Source of the DNA: Nitrospirota bacterium
GTDB lineage: Bacteria; Nitrospirota; Nitrospiria; Nitrospirales; UBA8639
Assembly (NCBI GenBank): GCA_003695915.1
Contig: RFGF01000003.1
Span: forward strand, 53,660-117,659
DNA length: 64,000 nt
Reading direction: 5' to 3'
Position numbers and translations under genes: made by a program. Of this stretch, positions 35,856-44,036 are shown one piece after another; position 1 is the first letter of the stretch; every line of letters starts with the position of its first letter. Under the pieces are notes generated by a model. The model saw only the letters and a program-made list of their open reading frames with translations, did not search any database and was not told the DNA's origin.

Positions 35856-36713
35856 TCATCCCTTAACGGATGCCTTATCGATGTGTTGCTGGAAGATCTT
35901 CCGAAGTTCCCGTGCGAGTGGCCCGGGAGTCCCATCTGCAACAGGTTGTCCATTAAGAGTAGTCACCGGGAGAATCTCGATGGTCGTCCCCACGAGCATG
36001 ATCTCATCAGCCTTGATGAACTCATGAAAAAGGATGGGGTGCTCTCGAACAACAATTCCGTGCTTCCGAGCCAACTCGATCACGAGATTTCGCGTCACAC
36101 CCGGCAAGATCCGTGTGCTCAATGGCGGGGTGATCAACTCTTGACGGCTGACCATCATGAGATTGCTCGAGGTTCCTTCCAGGACCAGACCATCTTTCAC
36201 GAAAATGGCTTCGAAGGCTCCGGCTCCCACCGCCTGTCGTTTAGCCAACACGTTCGGCAACAAATTGAGGCTTTTGATATCACATCGGTCCCATCGAATA
36301 TCCGGGACCGTGATAGCCGCGACTCCTCGTTGATAGTGGGAGGCATCCACATCGATCATTTGTCGAACCGTCATGACCACCGTCGGGATCACGGGTTCCG
36401 AGTAAAAATGCTCTCGCGGAGCGACCCCGCGCGTGACTTGAATATAGACCTTGGCATCGACATATCCGCTTCGTCGAATGCCTTCGAGGATGTGCTCTTC
36501 CCATTCTTGCGATGTGTAAGGCAACGGCAAATCGATCGCTCCAGCGCTACGAGTCAACCGTGCCAGATGTGCAGGCAACTGAAACGGGACGCCGTGATAC
36601 ACACGGACAAGTTCATAGATTCCATCGCCGAACTGAAATCCTCGATCTTCAACTGAGACTTTCGCGTCCTCTAACGATAAAAAGCTACCATTGAGAAAAG
36701 CCATATTGGGCAT
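35856..36713 (-). CDS. dat: Class IV PLP aminotransferase, D-amino-acid transaminase-like
   Basis: 285 residues of fold-type IV aminotransferase. VEDRGFQFGDGIYELVRVYHG is typical of D-alanine transaminases, RGVAPREHFY supplies the carboxylate-binding R-G, and CDIKSLNLLPNVLAKRQA carries the PLP lysine. E-G-T-S-S-N and a TRNLVIELA glycine-threonine motif complete the site. The enzyme would interconvert D-Ala/D-Glu and keto acids for peptidoglycan; branched-chain or aminodeoxychorismate activity is less likely. It is the last gene of a four-gene leftward unit, 27 bp after the inhibitor-like gene. Confidence 0.85.
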   Translation of the reverse strand: MPNMAFLNGSFLSLEDAKVSVEDRGFQFGDGIYELVRVYHGVPFQLPAHLARLTRSAGAIDLPLPYTSQEWEEHILEGIRRSGYVDAKVYIQVTRGVAPREHFYSEPVIPTVVMTVRQMIDVDASHYQRGVAAITVPDIRWDRCDIKSLNLLPNVLAKRQAVGAGAFEAIFVKDGLVLEGTSSNLMMVSRQELITPPLSTRILPGVTRNLVIELARKHGIVVREHPILFHEFIKADEIMLVGTTIEILPVTTLNGQPVADGTPGPLARELRKIFQQHIDKASVKG

Positions 36714-36740
36714 AACAGAATCTCGTCGACGTCGTAGTGG

Positions 36741-37091
36741 TTAGCGGTGGCTCTGGGACGGCAAGTCCACCAGAATGCGGAAAACCCGCCGATCCTCCGC
36801 AGTAAATTTCCAGGCCAAGCGTTTGTGAAATTCCACCTGATAGGCACCCGGGCGCACGGTCTGAAACACAAACGTTCTCCGACCGGCATCAACGGCGTTG
36901 TTGCTCGTCGTTCGCAGAAATTCGTCTTCAACCAACATTAGCTCTGTGGGATCATAGGAAGGGACCCATTGCTCCCCTCGTGTTCGATCCTCCCACAAAT
37001 GGATGGGCACAGTCTCTCCACATGCCACATGGATCGTCCTGATGGCTTCCTGGGCTGGCACGTCAACGAGTGGGACACGATCTGCTGTCAT
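36741..37091 (-). CDS. Chagasin-like (inhibitor family I42) protein
   Basis: 116 residues. An N-terminal strand with an E-T-V-P-I-H-L motif, a central WVPSYDPTELML, then AGRRTFVFQTVRPGAYQVEFHKRLAWKF and VFRILVDL follow the chagasin/I42 pattern (a F-x-F-x-x-x-x-P-G-x-Y core). The classical N-P-T-T-G loop is not intact. Such proteins inhibit papain-like cysteine proteases. No signal peptide is visible. It lies between a Rieske protein and Dat with short spacers. Confidence is moderate because the first inhibitory loop is divergent. Confidence 0.55.
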   Translation of the reverse strand: MTADRVPLVDVPAQEAIRTIHVACGETVPIHLWEDRTRGEQWVPSYDPTELMLVEDEFLRTTSNNAVDAGRRTFVFQTVRPGAYQVEFHKRLAWKFTAEDRRVFRILVDLPSQSHR

Positions 37092-37115
37092 TATTTAGTT
37101 TGTCAACGGTCTGAT

Positions 37116-37469
37116 TCAAAAGGTTTTGGGACGCACCTTCACATAGACCTGTCCATCATGAACCTTGACCTCGTAACAAGCCACACAATAGCCACCGCCA
37201 TCGGTCCCGTAACCACTTCGGATATCGAATGCCAAATCGTGCCAGGGGCAGGAGACGACGAAGCCTTTGACACGACCCTTCGCGAGCGGACCGCCTTCAT
37301 GAGGACATATATTATTGATAGCGAAAAATTGATCGTTCACACGGAATAGGGCCACGGTCTTCCCTGCTACTTTTACCGTCCGGCCCGTTCCCGGTGGGAT
37401 TTCGTCGACGCGGGCAACGGCGCAAAAGCCGTCATCGAGTTGATCGTGCGTCTTGAACTCTTCCCTCAT
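37116..37469 (-). CDS. Rieske [2Fe-2S] ferredoxin (NirD/BphA3-like)
   Basis: 117 residues with an intact Rieske site: C-P-H-E-G (about residue 53) and C-P-W-H-D-L-A-F (about 73), i.e. C-x-H...C-x-x-H. The surrounding sequence (VNDQFFAINNICPHEGGPLAKG) is that of small soluble ferredoxins related to the assimilatory nitrite reductase small subunit. It has no signal or helix, so it is cytoplasmic. Without a nitrite reductase or dioxygenase next to it, its partner is unknown. It is in an operon with DUF192 upstream and the I42-like gene downstream. Confidence 0.88.
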   Translation of the reverse strand: MREEFKTHDQLDDGFCAVARVDEIPPGTGRTVKVAGKTVALFRVNDQFFAINNICPHEGGPLAKGRVKGFVVSCPWHDLAFDIRSGYGTDGGGYCVACYEVKVHDGQVYVKVRPKTF

Positions 37470-37510
37470 GATGAATGATCGAGCCTTTCAAGTTCGTATG
37501 TATTCCCGCA

Positions 37511-38002
37511 CTAGAGTTGCAGCGTGAACTTGAGCTTCATGCCGGGGACAATCCCTTCTCGATCGACAAACCCCGCATTGGCTTCGATCACATACCGGGC
37601 GTTGTCGGGAGGACGATACCACGGACAGGGATCGGCCTGGCATGGTTCCACGCGTTTGATCACATGCACCACATGCTTGCTTTCATCCACCCAAATCACG
37701 TCGATCGGGATCTTAAATTGCTTGGTCCAAACTCGATGCGGGGCCGACTCAGGGAAAATATATAACATCCCCGCATCGGGCGGAAGCGATTCTCTAAACG
37801 CCAGCCCGAACAATAATTTTTCCGGCGTATCCGCTACTTCTGCACGAAGAACCGCACCCGTAGGGAAAGAAACGTGAATGACCTGCGTTTGCTCCGGTGC
37901 ATTGAACAGCAAGGCTCCGGTTACTAAAAAGAATGACATTACGAGGAGAAAAATCAGACGTTTCTTGCTGGGTTCCCCCTGTGGCGCAATGAATAAAATC
38001 AT
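37511..38002 (-). CDS. DUF192 family membrane-anchored protein
   Basis: 163 residues. A basic start and one helix (LIFLLVMSFFLVTGALLF) are followed by a compact DUF192 domain: RAEVADTPEKLLFGLAFRESLPPDAGMLYIF, the W-T-K-Q-F-K-I-P-I-D-V-I-W-V-D strand and NARYVIEANAGFVDREGI. Family function is unknown; members are often secreted. It is the first gene of the leftward four-gene unit (41 bp before the Rieske gene). Confidence 0.88.
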   Translation of the reverse strand: MILFIAPQGEPSKKRLIFLLVMSFFLVTGALLFNAPEQTQVIHVSFPTGAVLRAEVADTPEKLLFGLAFRESLPPDAGMLYIFPESAPHRVWTKQFKIPIDVIWVDESKHVVHVIKRVEPCQADPCPWYRPPDNARYVIEANAGFVDREGIVPGMKLKFTLQL

Positions 38003-38292
38003 CGGTTTTCGCTCTCAGTCTTGCTCCAGACCGCCGCGCACACGTCAACCATTCTGTTCATGTCTCAGCACGTTGGCACTCATCTGCCTCGGAGAGCATT
38101 CCAAGAGGTTCGGCCATCTTCTGGCTGAGACAAACACTATTATTTGCCCAAATCCGTTTTCATGAGTACAATCAATACATCATCTAATATTATTCTTTTA
38201 TCGATCGAAAAGAAAAGAGAAGAGGCCTTTCCATATGATCATCGATACATGGCCATCGGCTGATGCGCCGGTCAACACAAGGAGATTGTTCT

Positions 38293-38664
38293 ATGAAAAT
38301 TATTTCTATGAAAATTATTTCGATGATGATGTTAGGAATGCTGATGCTCATGAGCCCGGCGGTCAGCCTTGCCAACGCCGCGCAATCCGAGGTGACCCAA
38401 GACGACGTAGCCAAAACGATCGATCGCTTTGTCGCCACGCTTTACCCCAAGGGTAGTCATTATTTTTGGGTGATCAATGATGCGTTATCGGAGACTTGGG
38501 ATGAAATTATCGTGGATATCAATACCACATTGCATCTCGATCATGGCCAGCCGCCGCTCGAAAATAGGTTTTTGCTGTTGATTGTCAAAGGCCAACTCGT
38601 TGCCGCCCACAATATCCCGCTCGAAGCTGAGGTTGACTGTCAGCAAGAACACCCTCAAATATGA
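38293..38664 (+). CDS. Small secreted protein, unknown function
   Basis: About 123 residues. The N-terminus (MKIISMKIISMMMLGMLMLM) is a methionine-rich signal peptide cleaved near VSLANAAQ. Its first 10 codons contain a 15-bp tandem duplication. The mature part, with ATLYPKGSHYFWVINDALSE, WDEIIVDINTTLHL and ENRFLLLIVKGQLVAAHNIPLEAEVDC, looks like a small alpha/beta fold I cannot name. AAGGAGA lies 8 nt before the ATG. It ends at a shared bidirectional terminator opposite the cupredoxin-like gene. Confidence 0.7.
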   Translation: MKIISMKIISMMMLGMLMLMSPAVSLANAAQSEVTQDDVAKTIDRFVATLYPKGSHYFWVINDALSETWDEIIVDINTTLHLDHGQPPLENRFLLLIVKGQLVAAHNIPLEAEVDCQQEHPQI

Positions 38665-38737
38665 CTTCTCGATTCTTTTCTTTAAGACACGAAATTGACG
38701 GCTGCACTTTTGCCTTTTCGTTGTTCTGTTTTTCCAC

Positions 38738-38780
38738 AAAAAAGCCCCGTTTCTTTTTTAGAAACGGGGCTTTTTCTTTT
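38738..38780. terminator. Bidirectional rho-independent terminator
   Basis: AAAAAGCCCCGTTTCT and AGAAACGGGGCTTTTT flank a short loop with T-runs on both strands. It lies between the convergent genes ending at 38664 (+) and 38799 (-) and can serve both. Confidence 0.9.
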
Positions 38781-38798
38781 GACGATGGGACAAATCGC

Positions 38799-39293
38799 TT
38801 AGCGAAGAACCAGCAATTGTCCACCTAAGTGTGCCGCGTGCAAGTGACATTTGTACCGCAAGGTGTTGCTCGCCGTGACATAGGTCAAATCACTGATAGG
38901 AATCCCGATGTATTTGGTCTCTCCTGGCTTCAACACGAGCTGGACATGCAGCGAAGTCGGACCAGCAAACGCCGTATCTGCGGACAAATCAAACCCATGC
39001 TCTGTGTCCAGGGTGTTGGTCACCTTGATCAATATTGGTCGACCTGCACGAGCACCGGTTCCTTCGCGGGTGAGATTCAAAATCGCCGTCGGCGGATACC
39101 AGGCTTTCTTCTCTCCAACCTTCATCGAATAAAATTCGAGATCTACATCCAGGGTCTTAAACGGTTGCCCAATCACTGATCCGGTTTCCAGATCCCCAAT
39201 TTCAACCCCACCGGACTGCAAAGCCAACGCGACCGAGGATCCAGCCGCAACGAGAACCAAACTTAATAGGACGGATAGAAGCACTCTGTGCAT
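38799..39293 (-). CDS. Secreted cupredoxin-like protein
   Basis: 164 residues with a signal peptide ending near LALQSGG. The mature beta-rich domain has a copper-protein layout: a mid-strand HGFDLSAD, then PGETKYIGIPISDL and a C-terminal YKCHLHAAHLGGQLLVL, where Cys, two His and a nearby His resemble a type-1-like loop without the methionine. A copper-binding or electron-transfer function is inferred from this and from the company of other copper proteins. A strong GGAGG lies before the ATG. Confidence 0.65.
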   Translation of the reverse strand: MHRVLLSVLLSLVLVAAGSSVALALQSGGVEIGDLETGSVIGQPFKTLDVDLEFYSMKVGEKKAWYPPTAILNLTREGTGARAGRPILIKVTNTLDTEHGFDLSADTAFAGPTSLHVQLVLKPGETKYIGIPISDLTYVTASNTLRYKCHLHAAHLGGQLLVLR

Positions 39294-39553
39294 CGCCTAC
39301 CTCCTCATGAAATACGTGTTAATAATGGAAGAGTGACCTTTTCAAGAACATGAAAAAGAGTTCTAGATCCCATGCTTCCGTTCCTTTTTGGAAGAGGCTG
39401 ATTTATAGCATATGCATGCTATCGACGCAAGAACATTTTTCTCCACGTATCCTTGCCGACTTTGAAAGAGGTTCGTTACATTGCGTGTGTTGTGGATTGC
39501 AGCCATGCTGTTCGCTGGTTACAATTTAGCTACTTTAATTTACCGAGGCACCC

Positions 39554-40597
39554 ATGGCTAAATCTATATTGAGTTTCCTGTTCTACTTCTTGCCTCGTCG
39601 AATAGGCCTCATCGTCTTGTATTTTGTGACCGGGCTCTTTTTTTCTCCTGCATTGGGATTCGAAATCATTGATCCCAAAGCCCATTCCATTCACAAGCCA
39701 GGCGAGCAGCTGACCGTCCGTCTCGATCTTGGAGAAGTGAGAGACATCGCCCACACAAACTTTTATTGGTATGCCGAAGATGAAGATATGCTGGAGGAAC
39801 TGGCTGAAGAAAGATTGGCACTCGTCGCCACAGCCGAAAGTCAGCCCCCATTTGGCGGAATGCTCAAGATTCCACTGGAAGCGATTGGGGTGTATCGCTT
39901 GCTCGCCGTTGCGGAGCTTGCAGGCACCCGATTTCAACGAGATACCTGGGCAATTTTCGATGAAATTTTGTTGAACATCCAACCTGACACCGAACTTGTC
40001 GAAATTGATTTTGAAACCGAAAAACCTTGGCGATTCGGACGCGCTGGATCGGCCGTTGTGTATGACCAAGTCGATTTTCTCGGCAAAATTATTCCTCTTC
40101 CCGTCGTCGGCGTATTTGCCGACGGGGTCGCTCGACCAATCCGCTCTCATACGACAGGAACCACCTATCGCTCATCGAACGAAGAAGTCGTCACGATCAA
40201 TGAAGATGGTCTCCTTCGACTGGTCGGGAACGGCACCGCCACCATTACCGTTCACAATCGAGGCATAGTTGCAACGCTGGATGTCGAAGTAGAGGTTAAC
40301 GATGAACCCAACGAACCACCCGTTGCCGATCCCGGTCCCGACCAAATTGTGGCACCGGGGACGCGAGTCCAATTGAATGCGCTGAACAGCTACGACCCAG
40401 AAGGCGGCTCGCTCCAATACTATTGGTCTCAAGTCCGTGGAAGCCGAGTCCCGCTTCTCGACCCCTACTCTGCACAAGCCAGCTTTTTGGCTCCCCATGT
40501 CCCGGCCGAACGGCTCTTTCGCTTCAAACTCAGGGTCACCGACATCCAGGGGGCCGATAGCTTACCGGCCTATGTGAATGTCATTGTTCGACCATAA
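39554..40597 (+). CDS. Secreted protein with Ig-like (Big_2/PKD-type) domains
   Basis: 347 residues. A hydrophobic signal (IGLIVLYFVTGLFFSPALG) is followed by an N-terminal beta domain of unknown type. Then comes a bacterial Ig-like (Big_2-like) segment, YRSSNEEVVTINEDGLLRLVGNGTATITVHN, and a PKD/REJ-like domain, PPVADPGPDQIVAPGTRVQLNALNSYDPEG...YYWSQVRGSRVPLLDPYSAQASFLAPHV. Such proteins are surface or periplasmic binders. It stands alone on the plus strand. Confidence 0.75.
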   Translation: MAKSILSFLFYFLPRRIGLIVLYFVTGLFFSPALGFEIIDPKAHSIHKPGEQLTVRLDLGEVRDIAHTNFYWYAEDEDMLEELAEERLALVATAESQPPFGGMLKIPLEAIGVYRLLAVAELAGTRFQRDTWAIFDEILLNIQPDTELVEIDFETEKPWRFGRAGSAVVYDQVDFLGKIIPLPVVGVFADGVARPIRSHTTGTTYRSSNEEVVTINEDGLLRLVGNGTATITVHNRGIVATLDVEVEVNDEPNEPPVADPGPDQIVAPGTRVQLNALNSYDPEGGSLQYYWSQVRGSRVPLLDPYSAQASFLAPHVPAERLFRFKLRVTDIQGADSLPAYVNVIVRP

Positions 40598-40716
40598 TCG
40601 CTTCGTCGTAGCGAAAGGTGCTCGATCATACAAAGCGTCACCTTTTATGTCATGCACCGATGCTCACTGAATCAATATCCCTTGTCCGCCTATCCAAGGT
40701 CGGTGCGTTTTGCTCA

Positions 40717-41244
40717 CTACAGCAAGACCTGATCTTCATCCTGTTCTTTCTCCCGAGGTTCTCCGGCTGAATCTAGCAGCTCACGCGGGATCACAATCGG
40801 CGTACCGAAATGAATGGCTAACGCAATGGCATCGGACGAGCGGCTGTCGAATTCTTTTGTTTCGCCCTGGCGAGACAACGTCATCGTTCCATAAAAAATG
40901 CCATCCTTCAACGTAATAAAGACTCGATCCACATGAATCTCGTACGCTTTGAGAATCGCGGACATGAGATCATGAGACAACGGTCGCGGAAACTTTTGTC
41001 CCGTCAACGCTCCGTGAATCGAACCCGCCACCGTCGGATCGACATAAATCGAAACCGTGCGATCGCCCACCGTCAATAAGACCACCGGGCCCTGAGGGGA
41101 AAACTGTACTTCAACGTGTTCGACCGTCACTTCATCCGATTCTGCCCGAATGTCGTCAACGAAACCCATGAACGCGATCGACCACACGCCGATCAAAAGA
41201 GCCAACCAAATCTTGCTTATGTTGAGTAGCATATGGATCTTCAT
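40717..41244 (-). CDS. Secreted bifunctional-nuclease (BFN/DUF151) family protein
   Basis: About 175 residues. An N-terminal helix (MLLNISKIWLALLIGVWSIAFM) is followed by a BFN domain: VVLLTVGDRTVSIYVDPTVAGSI, RPLSHDLMSAILKAYEIHVDRVFIT, FYGTMTLSRQG and RSSDAIALAIHFGTPIVIPRELLD. Most DUF151 proteins are cytoplasmic, so the signal or anchor is unusual and suggests a periplasmic member. The ATG at 41244 follows GGAGG; earlier in-frame codons lack one. Confidence 0.85.
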   Translation of the reverse strand: MKIHMLLNISKIWLALLIGVWSIAFMGFVDDIRAESDEVTVEHVEVQFSPQGPVVLLTVGDRTVSIYVDPTVAGSIHGALTGQKFPRPLSHDLMSAILKAYEIHVDRVFITLKDGIFYGTMTLSRQGETKEFDSRSSDAIALAIHFGTPIVIPRELLDSAGEPREKEQDEDQVLL

Positions 41245-41585
41245 GGGTGCCTCCTCTCGCGTGCCGTCTATTGCTCCGTGCACGTTATGGCTTCACAGTC
41301 TGCCCCGGTCATCCCTGCACAACATGCTATCAATTCAGCATACTCACCTCTCATAAGGCGGTCAAATAAGGGGGGCAACCAACCTTTCTGTGTTGCTCAT
41401 GTTCGATGATTTGAAGATTTGAAATAAGCCATGAATATCCCTAGAATCTCTCATGCAATACATTATGATTCACCGCCCATCATTCAAAGCCTATTCCCAA
41501 CCTCAGTGAACTGGTGAATCGTCTCCGGTTACAACGTCGCTTGCCGTATTCCTTCTTTGTTGTTTATAGGTTTCAGCTCCGCAAT
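41245..41585. other. Intergenic region between divergent secreted-protein genes
   Basis: About 340 bp that must hold the promoters of the DUF151 gene (leftward) and the lipoprotein gene (rightward). No open frame with a ribosome site, hairpin or recognised operator was seen. Confidence 0.4.
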
Positions 41586-42347
41586 GTGAAGCGGTTGTCT
41601 TGGTTGTGCTTGGCATGTACGCTATTCGGCTGCACGCCTGATGACACGCCATTGAAAGCCGAAAATCAGCGCCTCAAAAAACAAATCGAGCGACAAGAAA
41701 CCATTATCGCCTCTCTGCAAGAAGGGAATAAACTCCTTCAAGAACAAATCGATCGGCTTCATCAAGAAGCTCGAGCCCAACAACAACAATTCGAAGAAAC
41801 GCTACGAGCGAGTCAGGCCCGAGTCGATCAACTGACCCAAGGGACTCAGGCCGAAACCCAACAGCTCAAGGAATTGGAAAGGCAAAACCAGAAGCTCAAA
41901 GCCGACCTTCGCTGGCTTCGTCGACAACGAGATCAACTCCGTCAAGGAATGAAAATCTTCGTCCCGTTAGAGCGTCCGATCGTGATTCCCCATCCCTTGT
42001 CCCGAGTCTTGTCGGCCGTCGAAACGACCCTCAGGCAAAACGGCTATGCCTTATTGGCTGAAATGCTGACGGATCAAAAAGCCGTGCTGGTGACCAAACG
42101 GAAAACCTCGCCAGCCGCTTCGTTGGAAATCCCCGGTTTCCGCAATCAATTTCTCGTGACCTTGGAGCAGGACACGAACCGGAGCACGAAACTCTGGATC
42201 ATCGCGGAATTTGAAAAATTGATGAGCAATGGAGTCATGATCCAACCGACGACTCAAGAAGTCAAGGAAGTCCAGCTCCGCCTTGCACAAGAAATTCAGC
42301 GCGCCGTGCAGGCATCGGGAAAGGTCAAACCAGCGGCACAACCATAA
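41586..42347 (+). CDS. Coiled-coil lipoprotein
   Basis: About 253 residues. Starting at GTG 41586 gives an ideal lipoprotein signal (VKRLSWLCLACTLFGC, lipobox L-F-G-C with the lipidated cysteine about residue 16); an upstream GTG at 41514 would add an atypical extension. A charged coiled coil of about 100 residues follows (AENQRLKKQIERQETIIAS and onward). A C-terminal domain (HPLSRVLSAVETTLRQNGYALL, KLWIIAEFEKLMSNGVMI) closes it. Probably outer-membrane or envelope anchored; function unknown. It is convergent with the MNIO gene, 21 bp apart. Confidence 0.75.
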   Translation: MKRLSWLCLACTLFGCTPDDTPLKAENQRLKKQIERQETIIASLQEGNKLLQEQIDRLHQEARAQQQQFEETLRASQARVDQLTQGTQAETQQLKELERQNQKLKADLRWLRRQRDQLRQGMKIFVPLERPIVIPHPLSRVLSAVETTLRQNGYALLAEMLTDQKAVLVTKRKTSPAASLEIPGFRNQFLVTLEQDTNRSTKLWIIAEFEKLMSNGVMIQPTTQEVKEVQLRLAQEIQRAVQASGKVKPAAQP

Positions 42348-42368
42348 GGCGGTCTTTCGCCACAACCT

Positions 42369-43913
42369 TTATGGAGGTCCTTGCCCAGCCCCTACGAAAA
42401 CAAGAGTACCGCCCTCCTCGTTGGCCATGGCATACCCGCGCTTCAACGCTTCCGCTTCGCAAAGCGCCGTGGATAACGCTTCAGGCAATGCCAGGCCAAC
42501 GAACTCGACAAAACGCTCCACCTTCAAAAGAAAAAAATCATACGGTCCATGTACTGGCCGGGGTTCGTCGAACCAAAATGCGACAAAGTCATGGAGCGAC
42601 CCATGCCGAGCTTCCAGCATCGCCACTGTGCGAGGAAACATCTCGCGCAGATCTCCTCCCCACACCAACAATTCAAACGGCCTGAAATGATCGACATAGA
42701 GGCGAAGATAGGCCTCGTCAATGTTATTCCCATTCCACTTGCACTTCTTGTTAGTGCGATGTCCGATCATCGTTTCCGCATACCATCGATACCCTTCGAG
42801 CAGTTCATCGACTTCCCGCGTCTCGCAAGAGGTCTCGGTACACTCGTTTTCTTCGACCATGCCCGAACGATGAATATACCTCTCCGTATCCTCGCCTTTT
42901 TTCTCAGGTGTGTTCCATTCGGGTCGTTGCTTTTCCCACCAGTCAAAGCGCTCACGAAAATGGGCAAATTCTCGAACGATGACATCGATCGGTTTAGTAT
43001 CCACTTCGAGCGCCACTCCTTTGAGATTCGTGAGACCCGGATGGGCAAGAATGCGATCGAGGAGCTCGAATAAGATGTCAGGCACCGGAGCGGCATGACA
43101 ATCGAGCCATAGAGGAGGAATCGAAGCGCTGGTGCTGATCGGAACAGCCGAATGCACCGCAAGCCCTGCCAGATGGATTTGGACGACGCGTTCCAGGGGA
43201 AACCGTGAAAGGAAGTCTTCGAGAAACGCGCCCAGCTCCCTGTCTGGTGTTCCGTTACGGTAGCGGAATGCTGTCCAAACATGTCCGATATCCAGGACCA
43301 AGCCGCATGGCGAATGCTGGACGAGCAGTCCAAAAAAGTCGGCATACGGCATGTCCCCGAACCTCACATACGTGAGCGGAGGGGTTTCTAACAAGAGAAG
43401 TGGTGTATGGCGGTAGGCAAACGTTCGGTGCCGGGTAAACCACTCATCCAGTCGCGCCTGAACCCACCGGGCATGCTCCGCCGTCACCAAAGCCGACTCA
43501 CGTGTAAAGATCGGGGGCAGGTAGGTCCCAAAAGAATATCCGACCATTTGCTTGCTCGCGCATTCATGATTGAACCATGTCGCTCCCAAGGTATGAATAT
43601 GGATCGCGGCTTCTTCGACCACGGCTTGGGCCGGATAGGCCGTTTGCCAATCCGGTTGCGACATCCAGACACCTTCCCCATGATATTCCAACGGTAGCTC
43701 AGGCAATCCGGTTCGCAGCGCCTGGAGTGCACGGGGATGGGCTTTGAAAATTTCCAAATAGCGAATGGGCAAGCGAGCCCGGCCGAGCGCTCCGACCAAT
43801 TCACCGAGATCTGGATCGTAGACGTCAACAGACAAACCGAGTCCATGCCTGGGAATGCAGGCCACCCGACTCAAAAACTCTTGCTCGTTCGACCATCGAT
43901 CTCGTTCGACCAT
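42369..43913 (-). CDS. DUF692/MNIO (multinuclear non-heme iron oxidative) enzyme with long C-terminal extension
   Basis: 514 residues. The first 310 show the TIM-barrel DUF692 pattern: EYHGEG, WFNHECASK, LLLLETPP, GLVLDIGHVW, VVQIHLAGL, then a W-L-D-C-H-A segment and a late ALEVD. These supply the His/Asp/Glu ligands of the iron cluster. Known relatives (MbnB, TglH) modify cysteines in small precursor peptides. The remaining 200 residues (cysteine-rich ENECTETSCETRE, then RWYAETMIGHRTNKKCKW) are not part of the usual barrel and may replace the separate partner protein. No precursor peptide or partner gene was seen beside it. A 17-bp duplication straddles the start codon. Confidence 0.8.
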   Translation of the reverse strand: MVERDRWSNEQEFLSRVACIPRHGLGLSVDVYDPDLGELVGALGRARLPIRYLEIFKAHPRALQALRTGLPELPLEYHGEGVWMSQPDWQTAYPAQAVVEEAAIHIHTLGATWFNHECASKQMVGYSFGTYLPPIFTRESALVTAEHARWVQARLDEWFTRHRTFAYRHTPLLLLETPPLTYVRFGDMPYADFFGLLVQHSPCGLVLDIGHVWTAFRYRNGTPDRELGAFLEDFLSRFPLERVVQIHLAGLAVHSAVPISTSASIPPLWLDCHAAPVPDILFELLDRILAHPGLTNLKGVALEVDTKPIDVIVREFAHFRERFDWWEKQRPEWNTPEKKGEDTERYIHRSGMVEENECTETSCETREVDELLEGYRWYAETMIGHRTNKKCKWNGNNIDEAYLRLYVDHFRPFELLVWGGDLREMFPRTVAMLEARHGSLHDFVAFWFDEPRPVHGPYDFFLLKVERFVEFVGLALPEALSTALCEAEALKRGYAMANEEGGTLVFVGAGQGPP

Positions 43914-43917
43914 CGAT
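43884..43917. repeat. 17-bp perfect tandem duplication over the MNIO start codon
   Basis: CTCGTTCGACCATCGAT occurs twice in a row. Each copy supplies an ATG on the minus strand, but because 17 is not a multiple of three, only the outer ATG (43913) is in frame with the enzyme. Confidence 0.9.
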
Positions 43918-44036
43918 TCAACCGCTCACCATGACCTGGTTCCGAATGGCCTGGATCAATGTTGGAATTTGGGGAAGCTAAGATGAGAATCGTGACGGGC
44001 CGATCGTTCAAATACCGGACCGTCTGTCGACGGACT

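Noticed and set aside
42343..42375. Imperfect inverted repeat between the convergent lipoprotein and MNIO genes as a terminator
   Set aside because: The stem is interrupted and lacks a T-run; a role cannot be supported.
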